Part shown: piece after piece, positions 26,744 through 34,687 of the stretch
How the letters are laid out: every line of letters starts with the position of its first letter
How positions within the stretch are numbered: position 1 is the first letter of the stretch
Assembly: GCF_003323745.1 (NCBI RefSeq)
Contig: NZ_QOIL01000002.1
Span: forward strand, 155,753 to 219,752
Direction of reading: 5' to 3'
DNA from: Sphaerisporangium album
GTDB lineage: Bacteria; Actinomycetota; Actinomycetes; Streptosporangiales; Streptosporangiaceae
Length of the DNA stretch: 64,000 nucleotides
Notes under the pieces: model-generated
Told to the model about the DNA's origin: nothing
The model's input: only the letters and a program-made list of their open reading frames with translations
The model's database searches: none
Made by a program: the position numbers and the translations under genes

Positions 26744-27499
26744 TCAGTGGGTGAGGATCTTGGACAGAAAGTCCCTGGCCCTGTCCGTGCCGGCGTTGGT
26801 GAAGAACTCGTCGGGGGTGTTCTCCTCGACGATCTGGCCTTCGGACATGAACACGACGCGGTTGGCGGCGCGGCGGGCGAAGCCCATCTCGTGGGTCACG
26901 ACCACCATGGTCATGCCGTCCCGGGCCAGGCCGATCATGACGTCGAGCACCTCCTGCACCATCTCCGGGTCCAGCGCCGACGTCGGCTCGTCGAAGAGGA
27001 TCATCTTCGGGTCCATCGCGAGGGCGCGCGCGATGGCCGTGCGCTGCTGCTGGCCTCCGGAGAGCTGGGCCGGGTACTTCCGCGCCTGGCTGGCGATTCC
27101 GACGCGTTCGAGCAGCTCCATGCCGCGCTTCTCGGCCTGCTCGCGCCCGACGCCCCTGACCTTGATCGGGCCCAGCGTGACGTTCTCCAGGATCGTCTTG
27201 TGGGCGAACAGGTTGAAGCTCTGGAACACCATGCCGACGTCGGACCGCAGGCGGGCCAGCGCCTTGCCCTCCGCGGGCAGCGGCTTCCCGTCGAAGGTGA
27301 TCGTGCCCGAGTCGATGGTCTCCAGCCGGTTCATGGCCCGGCACAGCGTCGACTTGCCGCCTCCCGACGGGCCGATCACGACGACGACCTCACCCCGGTT
27401 GACCGTCAGGTTGATGTCCCTGAGCACGTGCAGGGCACCGAAGCTCTTGTTGACGTTCTCGACTCTGACGAGAGGAGTCGCGTCCCCGTTCTCCGTCAT
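26744..27499 (-). CDS. gluA: Glutamate-type ABC transporter ATPase GluA
   Basis: The 251-residue ABC ATPase has Walker A GPSGGGKST, Q-loop FQSFNLF, signature LSGGQQQR, Walker B MILFDEP and the switch histidine in VVVTHEM. It energises GluCD. The ATG at 27499 is preferred; a TTG three codons upstream (27508) is possible. It is the first gene of the four-gene operon, divergent from miaB, with a 168-base gap before gluB. Confidence 0.93.
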   Translation of the reverse strand: MTENGDATPLVRVENVNKSFGALHVLRDINLTVNRGEVVVVIGPSGGGKSTLCRAMNRLETIDSGTITFDGKPLPAEGKALARLRSDVGMVFQSFNLFAHKTILENVTLGPIKVRGVGREQAEKRGMELLERVGIASQARKYPAQLSGGQQQRTAIARALAMDPKMILFDEPTSALDPEMVQEVLDVMIGLARDGMTMVVVTHEMGFARRAANRVVFMSEGQIVEENTPDEFFTNAGTDRARDFLSKILTH

Positions 27500-27645
27500 G
27501 CTGGACAACGTAAGTGGTCAAGGCCGCCGGTCACTAACCGGGCGGTACCGATCGCATCACGGCCTGGTCACGAGGGGAAGAGAATCAGGGACAGACCGGG
27601 GAGAGTGCGGCGGACCTCCCGATGCGCCTACCCTTGTCTGTTGAG

Positions 27646-29124
27646 ATGAGTGTCACCGAGGAGCGCGCCCGCACCTACGAGGTCCGCACGTACGGGTGCC
27701 AGATGAACGTCCACGACTCCGAGCGCCTCTCCGGGCTGCTGGAGGACGCGGGTTACGTTCGGGCGGACGACGGGGAGACGGCCGACGTGGTCGTCTTCAA
27801 CACCTGCGCGGTCCGCGAGAACGCCGACAACCGGTTGTACGGCAACCTGGGGCACCTGCGCCCGGCCAAGGTGCGCAACCCCGGCATGCAGATCGCCGTG
27901 GGCGGCTGCCTGGCGCAGAAGGACCAGGGCGAGATCGTCCGCAGGGCCCCGTGGGTCGACGTGGTCTTCGGCACGCACAACATCGGCTCGCTGCCGGTGC
28001 TGCTGGAGCGCGCGCGCATCGCGAACGAGGCGCAGGTCGAGATCAAGGAGTCGCTGGAGGTCTTCCCCAGCACGCTGCCGACCAAGCGCGAGTCGCCGTA
28101 CGCCGCGTGGGTGTCGATCTCGGTCGGCTGCAACAACACCTGCACGTTCTGCATCGTCCCGGCCCTGCGCGGCAAGGAGAAGGACCGCCGGCCGGGCGAC
28201 ATCCTCGGCGAGGTCCGCTCGCTGGTCGACCTCGGCGTCCTGGAGGTCACCCTCCTCGGGCAGAACGTCAACACCTACGGCGTGGAGTTCGGCGACCGGC
28301 TGGCGTTCGGCAAGCTCCTGCGCGCCTGCGGCGACGTCGAAGGCCTGGAGCGCGTGCGGTTCACCTCGCCGCACCCGGCCGCCTTCACCGACGACGTCAT
28401 CGCCGCCATGGCCGAGACGCCGAACGTCATGCACCAGCTGCACATGCCGCTCCAGTCGGGGTCCGACCGGGTGCTGAAGGCGATGCGCCGCTCCTACCGC
28501 GCCGAGCGCTACCTCGGCATCATCGATCGGGTGCGGGCCGCGATGCCCGACGCCGCGATCTCCACGGACATCATCGTCGGCTTCCCCGGCGAGACGGAGG
28601 AGGACTTCCAGGGCACGCTGGAGGTCGTCCGCCGCTCCCGCTTCGCCAACGCCTTCACCTTCCAGTACTCCATCCGCCCCGGCACGCCCGCGGCCACGAT
28701 GGACGGCCAGGTGCCCAAGGAGGTCGTCCAGGAGCGCTACGAGCGGCTGGTGGCCCTTCAGGAGGACATCTCCTGGTCGGAGAACAAGGCGCAGGTCGGC
28801 CGCACGCTGGAGGTCCTGGTCGCGGAGGGCGAGGGACGCAAGGACGACGCCACGCGCCGCATGTCCGGGCGGGCCCCCGACAACCGGCTGGTCCACTTCG
28901 TCCCCGCCGAGGGCGCGGTGCCCCGGCCGGGGGACATGGTCACCGTCCAGGTGACGTACGCCGCGCCGCACCACCTCGTGGCCGACGGGCCCGCCCTGGC
29001 GCTGCGCCGCACCCGCGCGGGCGACGCGTGGGAGGCGCGCGAGAGCGCCGCCTGCGGTACCGGGGGCGGTTCCGGCAAGCCGGGCGCGGTGTCGCTGGGC
29101 ATGCCCGCGCTGCGGCGATCCTGA
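27646..29124 (+). CDS. miaB: tRNA-2-methylthio-N6-dimethylallyladenosine synthase MiaB
   Basis: The 492-residue radical-SAM methylthiotransferase adds the 2-methylthio group to i6A37 of tRNA. It has the N-terminal UPF0004 cluster cysteines ([22 protein letters not shown]), the radical-SAM CNNTCTFC motif and a TRAM domain near the C-terminus. A short Gly/Pro tail follows. The ATG at 27646 has no clear ribosome site; an in-frame ATG at 27622 is an alternative. Its substrate is made by MiaA, encoded about 4 kb downstream. Confidence 0.96.
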   Translation: MSVTEERARTYEVRTYGCQMNVHDSERLSGLLEDAGYVRADDGETADVVVFNTCAVRENADNRLYGNLGHLRPAKVRNPGMQIAVGGCLAQKDQGEIVRRAPWVDVVFGTHNIGSLPVLLERARIANEAQVEIKESLEVFPSTLPTKRESPYAAWVSISVGCNNTCTFCIVPALRGKEKDRRPGDILGEVRSLVDLGVLEVTLLGQNVNTYGVEFGDRLAFGKLLRACGDVEGLERVRFTSPHPAAFTDDVIAAMAETPNVMHQLHMPLQSGSDRVLKAMRRSYRAERYLGIIDRVRAAMPDAAISTDIIVGFPGETEEDFQGTLEVVRRSRFANAFTFQYSIRPGTPAATMDGQVPKEVVQERYERLVALQEDISWSENKAQVGRTLEVLVAEGEGRKDDATRRMSGRAPDNRLVHFVPAEGAVPRPGDMVTVQVTYAAPHHLVADGPALALRRTRAGDAWEARESAACGTGGGSGKPGAVSLGMPALRRS

Positions 29125-29225
29125 CGCCGCTCTGGAAACCGGCGCGCGGCCGGGTGCGATGCCGATCCCGGGGCGGGTGGTGAAGCCGGTCCGGGAGCCG
29201 GCTCCGCGTCCGCTTCCGGAACCGG

Positions 29226-29990
29226 TCAGGAGCCGTGGCCGCCGATCAGGCGGTCGCAGTAGTACCGGCGGAAGTCGGTGAACCTCGCGCACGGGTCTCC
29301 CATCGGATAGGGAGGCCGGTCCTGGACGCCCGGAGGCGTCCGCGTGGTCGTGTCCCGCTCTCCCCGGGGCGGGTCGTGACGTGGCCCGTGCCACGGCGGG
29401 GAGGGCGTCCGGCGGGGCGGCGCGGGCGTCTCCCGACGCGGCGGGCGCTCGTGCGGGGGGTTCGGTTTGTGCGGAGTCGCAGGGGCGCGCTTGTACGGCG
29501 GGCCCGGCGCGTGCGGGGTCCCGCGTAACGCGCCGTCCGTGAGCGTTGCGGCCCGGCGCGCGCCCTGATCATGCCCCTGCGCCCGGTCGGCGTGCGCCCG
29601 CCGGGCCCCCTCGGGGAGGCGTACGACCGGGACGAGCGCCGTCCACCGCCCCCCGGGAAGCTGCCGCCCGGACATTTCCGCAGGAAGATCGGGGGTCCGG
29701 TGTTCGAATGGCGGGTCGTCCCCGGAGGCGGACTCGGCGCCCGAGCGCGCGATCGGAGCGGTCGCCGCGCTCGACGGCCGGGACGCCGGATCGCCCGGCG
29801 CGGGCGGCGTTCCGGGGTCCGTTGGAGCGGTTCCGTGGGTGATCGCCAGGCCCGCGAGGGCGAAGAACGCCGTCACGCCGCCGACGGCGGCGACTGTTCG
29901 AAATGAGATCGGTCCAAGTGTTGACAAGTCGTGATTCTTCCGTGATTGGGGTGCGGTAAATCGGCCTGTGGGGCTAGTGTGAACGACCAC
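29226..29990 (-). CDS. Proline/arginine-rich membrane-anchored or secreted protein
   Basis: I do not recognise this 254-residue protein. A single hydrophobic helix (about residues 33-52) follows a short polar N-terminus, then a long Pro/Arg/Ala-rich region, and a compact C-terminal end with DPCARFTDFRRYYC, whose two cysteines may form a disulphide. Conservation of such an end would support a real gene. The GTG start at 29990 is uncertain. It is divergent from the CAP-domain gene. Confidence 0.5.
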   Translation of the reverse strand: MVVHTSPTGRFTAPQSRKNHDLSTLGPISFRTVAAVGGVTAFFALAGLAITHGTAPTDPGTPPAPGDPASRPSSAATAPIARSGAESASGDDPPFEHRTPDLPAEMSGRQLPGGRWTALVPVVRLPEGARRAHADRAQGHDQGARRAATLTDGALRGTPHAPGPPYKRAPATPHKPNPPHERPPRRETPAPPRRTPSPPWHGPRHDPPRGERDTTTRTPPGVQDRPPYPMGDPCARFTDFRRYYCDRLIGGHGS

Positions 29991-30039
29991 TCGCGGAAGC
30001 CGGAGCGCTTTCTCCCCGATAGGCCGCAGGAGTCACCAC

Positions 30040-31242
30040 ATGGATCGGCACGACCGTCCGTCGCCGGGCCGCTACGACGAGTCCAGCCCTCTACTACCCA
30101 CCGAATACCTCTCCACCGACGATTCCCCCCGGCCCCGCCAGGGCCGGCGCACCATAGTGATCAGCGCGGCCGTGGCCGTGGTCGCCGCCGCCCTCGCCGC
30201 GGGCGGGGTCGTCGCGTTGACCGGAGCCGGCTCGTCCGCCGAGCCCGTGTCCCAGAAGTCCTCGCTGCAGACATATGGGCAGGATGGGAACGCCGATGCC
30301 GGTGACGCGACCGCCGCGGCCCCGGACGACGCGTCCGAGCAGGACACCTCCGCGGGCTCCGCGTCCGGTGGATCGTCGGGCTCTGAGGGTTCGGGCGGCG
30401 GAGCCCTCGACATCTCCGGCTCCGGCGGAGGGTCGGGGGGAGGCTCGCGCGACGAGCAGCAGACCCCGGTGGCCAAGACGGCCGCACCCTCGGGCGGCGA
30501 GAGCGCGAAGAACAAGAAGAACTCCGGCGCCGAGGCTCCCCAGGGCAGCGGGGGCACGCGCCCCGGCCCGGACGGACCCGTCGGATATGTCGCCCCCTAC
30601 CAGGAGCGGCCCGGCGCCTACGCCGGCCCCGGCGACGACTTCTTCCGCGACCTCGACCGCGGCGCCCCGTCGAGCCCGCCCGCCTCGCCGACGGCCAAGC
30701 CCTCCGCGAAGCCGTCCGTCAGGCCCACGACCCGCCCGCGCCTGCGGCCGACGCCCAAGCCGACCCCGAAGCCGACCGTCTCGCCCACCAAGAGCCCGAC
30801 GAAGAGTCCGACCAAGTCGGCGCCCAGCCCGTCCTCGACGGCCAAGGGCCCCGCGAACGTCGTGGCCGCCGAGGACGAGGTCGCGCGCCTGACCAACGCG
30901 GCCCGTCAGGAGCAGGGCTGCGGCCCCCTGCGCATCGACGAGAAGCTGCGCCGGGCTGCCCGTGGCCACTCCGACGACATGGCGGCCAAGGGCTACTTCG
31001 ACCACAACTCGCAGGACGGGCGTACGCCCTGGGACCGCATCAAGGCGGCCGGCTACACCTCGTCGATGTTCGCCGAGAACATCGCCAAGGGCCAGCAGAC
31101 CCCCGAGGCCGTCGTCAAGGCCTGGCTGAACAGCCCCGGCCACCGCGCCAACATCATGAACTGCAAGCTGAAGGCCATCGGCGTCGGCGTGCACTTCGGC
31201 AGCGGCGGCCCATGGTGGACCCAGGACTTCGGCGGTACCTGA
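30040..31242 (+). CDS. Membrane-anchored CAP-domain (SCP/PR1) protein
   Basis: The 400-residue protein has a short cytoplasmic N-terminus, a membrane helix (about 38-62), a ~210-residue Ser/Gly/Pro/Lys-rich linker, and a C-terminal CAP domain of about 120 residues (LTNAARQEQGC, HSDDMAAKGYFDHNSQDG, GYTSSMFAENIAKG, WLNSPGHRANIMN). The domain histidines and glutamate are in place. Bacterial CAP proteins are extracellular; the function is unsettled. The ATG at 30040 has an AGGAG site seven bases upstream. A strong hairpin follows the gene. Confidence 0.88.
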   Translation: MDRHDRPSPGRYDESSPLLPTEYLSTDDSPRPRQGRRTIVISAAVAVVAAALAAGGVVALTGAGSSAEPVSQKSSLQTYGQDGNADAGDATAAAPDDASEQDTSAGSASGGSSGSEGSGGGALDISGSGGGSGGGSRDEQQTPVAKTAAPSGGESAKNKKNSGAEAPQGSGGTRPGPDGPVGYVAPYQERPGAYAGPGDDFFRDLDRGAPSSPPASPTAKPSAKPSVRPTTRPRLRPTPKPTPKPTVSPTKSPTKSPTKSAPSPSSTAKGPANVVAAEDEVARLTNAARQEQGCGPLRIDEKLRRAARGHSDDMAAKGYFDHNSQDGRTPWDRIKAAGYTSSMFAENIAKGQQTPEAVVKAWLNSPGHRANIMNCKLKAIGVGVHFGSGGPWWTQDFGGT

Positions 31243-31273
31243 TCGGCCCCCCGCCCGCCCGGGCGAAAGAGGT

Positions 31274-31309
31274 GAAACCCCGGCTCCCGCACGACGGGAC
31301 CGGGGTTTC
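31274..31309 (+). terminator. Hairpin terminator after the CAP-domain gene
   Basis: GAAACCCCGG (31274-31283) pairs perfectly with CCGGGGTTTC (31300-31309), and TCCCG/CGGGA extends the stem inward. The hairpin lies 32 bases beyond the stop codon. Confidence 0.8.
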
Positions 31310-31461
31310 CCCGTTCACGGCCGTGGAAGTTCATGCCCCGGAACTCCCGCTCATGCCTCCAGGGCGGCCCCATCGGAGGCTCCAAGGGTTATGCGGTCTC
31401 CTCGTCCGGGCCTCGGCCGCCGCCGGTCCAGGGATGCGGCGGGGCGGGCTAGCCTGATCGC

Positions 31462-32214
31462 GTGCTAGTCGCCGCCGCCGTGTGCCCGCACCCGCCCCTG
31501 ATCGTCCCCGAGGTGGCGGGCGAGGCCGCGCGAGAGCTGGACGGGCTGCGCGAGGCGTGCGTCTGCGCCGTCCGCTCGCTCGCCGCCGCCCGGCCGGACG
31601 TGCTGATCACGGTGGGCGGCGCCGAGACCACCCGCTCCTACGGGCCGGACGCGGCGGGAACCCTCGCCCCCTGGGGCGCGGACGTCCGCGTGGGGGAGGG
31701 GCCGCCGGTGCTGCCGCTGTCCCTCACCCTCGGGCGGTGGCTGCTCGACAGGGCGGACGCCGGGCTCCCCGCGGCGCACGAGGCGGTCGCGTCCGACGCC
31801 CCGCCCGAGACGTGCGCCCGGCTCGGCGCGACGCTGGCGGCCCGCGGCGAGCGCGTCGCGCTGCTGGTCATGGGGGACGGCTCGGCCAGGCTGACCGTGC
31901 AGTCGCCCGGCTACCTCCACCCGGACGCGGCCTCCTACGACGAGGCGCTCGCCCGGGCGCTCGCCGACGTGGACGCCCGTGCCCTGGCCGCGCTCGACCC
32001 CGGCGAGGCCGACGAGCTGTGGGTGGCGGGCCGCGCCGCGTTCCAGGTGCTCGCCGGGGCCGCGGGCCGCGATGCCGGTGCGACGGGCGGCGATGCGGGC
32101 ACGATGCGCGGCGATGCGGGCGCGGCGGGCGGGCGGCGTCTGGCCGGGGAGCTGCTGTACGACGAGGCGCCCTATGGCGTCGGCTATTTCGTCGCCCGCT
32201 GGCTTCCGGAGTGA
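31462..32214 (+). CDS. LigB-like (class III extradiol dioxygenase fold) protein
   Basis: The 250-residue protein begins with VCPHPPLIVPE, the metal-site region of LigB-like proteins, and has VLITVGGAETTRSY, LLVMGDGSARL and GPYGVGYFV-like features; the usual second-half SH pair is replaced by SA, so dioxygenase activity is doubtful. Close to the C-terminus three imperfect GDAG units form a small repeat. Related genes sit near miaB/miaA in actinobacteria. A TAGCCT -10-like element ends about seven bases before the GTG, so the mRNA may be leaderless. Confidence 0.7.
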   Translation: MLVAAAVCPHPPLIVPEVAGEAARELDGLREACVCAVRSLAAARPDVLITVGGAETTRSYGPDAAGTLAPWGADVRVGEGPPVLPLSLTLGRWLLDRADAGLPAAHEAVASDAPPETCARLGATLAARGERVALLVMGDGSARLTVQSPGYLHPDAASYDEALARALADVDARALAALDPGEADELWVAGRAAFQVLAGAAGRDAGATGGDAGTMRGDAGAAGGRRLAGELLYDEAPYGVGYFVARWLPE

Positions 32215-32312
32215 TCCCCGAAGATCGGGACTCCGGGACGCCCGGTCATGGTTACGGTGAGAAGGACGGGCAGGGCGCCCGTCCAGGAACACACGCGGAT
32301 GGAAATGAACGG

Positions 32313-32837
32313 ATGGTAGACGTCGCCTTCGCCGCCGTGCCGACGCGCGTCGGCACCGTGATGGCAGCGGTCACGCGGACGGGCGTGGTGTCGGCCGCGT
32401 TCCGCGACGGCGCGCGGGCGCGGGGGCGGGTGCTGGAGCAGCTCGACGCCACCCAGGTCGACGACCCGGACCTCACCGCCCTCGTCCGGGAGGAACTGGC
32501 CGCCTACTTCGCCGGGGAGCTGAAGAAGTTCACCGTGCCGGTCGACTGGCGGCTGATGTCCCCGCTGCAACGCCGGGTGCTCGGCACCCTGTACACGCGG
32601 ATCGCGTACGGGGAGGTCATCACCTACGGCGATCTGGGCGCGCTGAGCCGCGCCGGGGTGGACGCGCGGGCCATCGGGACGGTCATGGGCAGCAACCCCA
32701 TCCCGATCATCGTCCCGTGCCACCGCGTGGTCGCGGGCAACGGCATCGGCGGGTTCAGCGGCACGGGCATCGAGACCAAGCGCTGGCTGCTCACCCTGGA
32801 GGGCCACCTCCCGCCGACCCTCGACTGGGAGCTGTAG
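32313..32837 (+). CDS. ogt: Methylated-DNA-protein-cysteine methyltransferase (Ogt/MGMT)
   Basis: This 174-residue suicide repair protein moves the alkyl group from O6-methylguanine onto its own cysteine. The active-site IVPCHRVV motif, the arginine-finger region (ARAIGTVMGSNP) and the N-terminal beta-fold are all present. The ATG at 32313 gives the normal length. Its TAG stop shares a base with the GTG start of miaA (TAGTG), so the two are translationally linked. Confidence 0.92.
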   Translation: MVDVAFAAVPTRVGTVMAAVTRTGVVSAAFRDGARARGRVLEQLDATQVDDPDLTALVREELAAYFAGELKKFTVPVDWRLMSPLQRRVLGTLYTRIAYGEVITYGDLGALSRAGVDARAIGTVMGSNPIPIIVPCHRVVAGNGIGGFSGTGIETKRWLLTLEGHLPPTLDWEL

Positions 32838-33742
32838 TGGAGCGCCCGCCGGTCGTCGCCGTCGTCGGGCCGACCGCCGCCGGCAAGTCGGACCTCGCCG
32901 TCGACCTGGCGCTGCGCCTCGGTGGCGAGGCGATCAACGCCGACTCGATGCAGCTCTACCGGGGCATGGACATCGGCACGGCCAAGCTGACGCCCGCCGA
33001 GCGCCGCGGCGTCCCCCACCACCTGCTGGACGTCTGGGACATGGGTGAGACGGCGAGCGTCGCCGAGTACCAGCGCATGGTCCGCCCGCTGATCGACCGC
33101 CTGCGCGCCGCGGGCACGGCTCCGATCCTGGTCGGCGGCTCGGGGCTGTACGTCCGGGCCGCCCTGGACGACCTCGACTTCCCCGGTACCGATCCGGCGA
33201 TCAGGGCCCGGCTGGAGGCCGAACTGGCCGAGGCCGGCCCCGAGATCCTCCACCAAAGGCTGAAGGAGCTCGACCCGGTGGCCGCCGAGGCGGTGCTCTC
33301 CAGCAACGGCCGCCGCGTCGTGCGCGCCCTGGAGGTCATCGAGCTCTCCGGGCGGCCGTTCTCGGCGACGATGCCGTCCTACGACGCCGTCTACGACAGC
33401 GTGCAGATCGGCCTGCTCGTGCCGAGGCCCGTCCTGGACGAGCGCATCGCGCTGCGCGTCGACCGCATGTGGGAGGCGGGGTTCGTCGAGGAGGTGCGGG
33501 CCCTCGCGGCGCGCGGGCTCGCGGAGGGGCGCACCGCGAGCAGGGCGCTCGGGTACGCGCAGGTCCTGCGGCACCTCGACGGGGAGTGGACGCAGGAACA
33601 GGCGAGGGAGGAGACGATCCGGGCCACGCGCCGGTTCGCGCGCCGCCAGGAGTCGTGGTTCCGCCGCGACCCCCGGGTCAGGTGGCTCCCGTTCGACGCC
33701 CCTGACCTGCTCGAACAGGCGGCCGCGCTGATCACGGCGTAA
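32837..33742 (+). CDS. miaA: tRNA dimethylallyltransferase MiaA
   Basis: The 301-residue enzyme transfers a dimethylallyl group to A37 of tRNAs reading UNN codons, making the substrate for MiaB. It shows the P-loop GPTAAGKS, DSMQLYRGMDIGTAK, GGSGLY and the C-terminal ALGYAQVL and TRRFARRQESWFRRD stretches. The GTG start at 32837 overlaps the ogt stop codon. dapF follows after 11 bases. Confidence 0.97.
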   Translation: MERPPVVAVVGPTAAGKSDLAVDLALRLGGEAINADSMQLYRGMDIGTAKLTPAERRGVPHHLLDVWDMGETASVAEYQRMVRPLIDRLRAAGTAPILVGGSGLYVRAALDDLDFPGTDPAIRARLEAELAEAGPEILHQRLKELDPVAAEAVLSSNGRRVVRALEVIELSGRPFSATMPSYDAVYDSVQIGLLVPRPVLDERIALRVDRMWEAGFVEEVRALAARGLAEGRTASRALGYAQVLRHLDGEWTQEQAREETIRATRRFARRQESWFRRDPRVRWLPFDAPDLLEQAAALITA

Positions 33743-33753
33743 ACTTCGGAGAC

Positions 33754-34599
33754 ATGCGCTTCGTAAAGGGCCACGGCACCGAGAACGACTTCGTCATCCT
33801 TCCCGACCCCGACGCGAGCCTGGAGCTCCCCGCGTCGCTGGTGACCTGGCTGTGCGACCGCCGGGCCGGCATCGGGGCGGACGGCGTCCTGCGCGTGGTG
33901 CCCGCCAAGCTGAGCGCCGAGGCCGGCGAGATCCTCGACCGCGAGTCGGCGCACGGGCCGCGCTCCGGCGACGCCGAGTGGTTCATGGACTACCGCAACG
34001 CCGACGGCAGCGTGGCCGAGATGTGCGGCAACGGCCTGCGCGTCTTCGCCCGCTACCTGGTGGACTCCGGGCTGGCCGAGCCGGGCGAGTTCGACGTCGT
34101 GACCCGCGCGGGCGTGCGCCACGTCGGCCTCGGCCCCACCGGCGACGTCACCGTGGAGATGGGCGCGCCCGTGGTCGAGGGCGAGAGCTGGGCGACCATC
34201 GGCGTCACCGAGTACACCGGCCTGGTCGTGAACATGGGCAACCCCCACCTGGCCTGCGTGACCGGCGACCCGGTCGGGCGCATGGACCTGACCGCGCAGC
34301 CCGGCTTCGACCCCGCGGTCTTCCCGGCCGGCGTCAACGTCGAGCTGCTCAACTCGGTGGGCGAGCGGCGCGTGGTGATGCGCGTCCACGAGCGCGGCTC
34401 GGGCGAGACGCGCTCGTGCGGCACGGGGGCGGTCGCGGCGGCGGTGGCCGCGGCGCGGCTCGCGGGCGAGCGGCAGGGGCAGTGGGTCGTCGAGGTGCCC
34501 GGCGGGCTGCTCACCGTCACGCTCGGCGAGGACTCCAGCCTGCTGACCGGTCCGGCGGTCCTGGTCGCCTCCGGCGAGGTCACCGCCAACCACGCGTAG
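33754..34599 (+). CDS. dapF: Diaminopimelate epimerase DapF
   Basis: The 281-residue enzyme converts LL- to meso-diaminopimelate for lysine and peptidoglycan. The two catalytic cysteines lie in EMCGNGLR and RSCGTGA, and the N-terminal GTENDF motif is present. The ATG follows GGAG. It is directly downstream of miaA, as in related actinobacteria, but hflX, commonly nearby, is about 14 kb away here. Confidence 0.97.
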   Translation: MRFVKGHGTENDFVILPDPDASLELPASLVTWLCDRRAGIGADGVLRVVPAKLSAEAGEILDRESAHGPRSGDAEWFMDYRNADGSVAEMCGNGLRVFARYLVDSGLAEPGEFDVVTRAGVRHVGLGPTGDVTVEMGAPVVEGESWATIGVTEYTGLVVNMGNPHLACVTGDPVGRMDLTAQPGFDPAVFPAGVNVELLNSVGERRVVMRVHERGSGETRSCGTGAVAAAVAAARLAGERQGQWVVEVPGGLLTVTLGEDSSLLTGPAVLVASGEVTANHA

Positions 34600-34687
34600 C
34601 GGCCTCTTCCGTCATTCCGGTCGATCCAGTCCCTACCGGCCACCGGGGGCCGTCCATCCCCACCGCGCCCGCCCGCATGTTTGGGGC

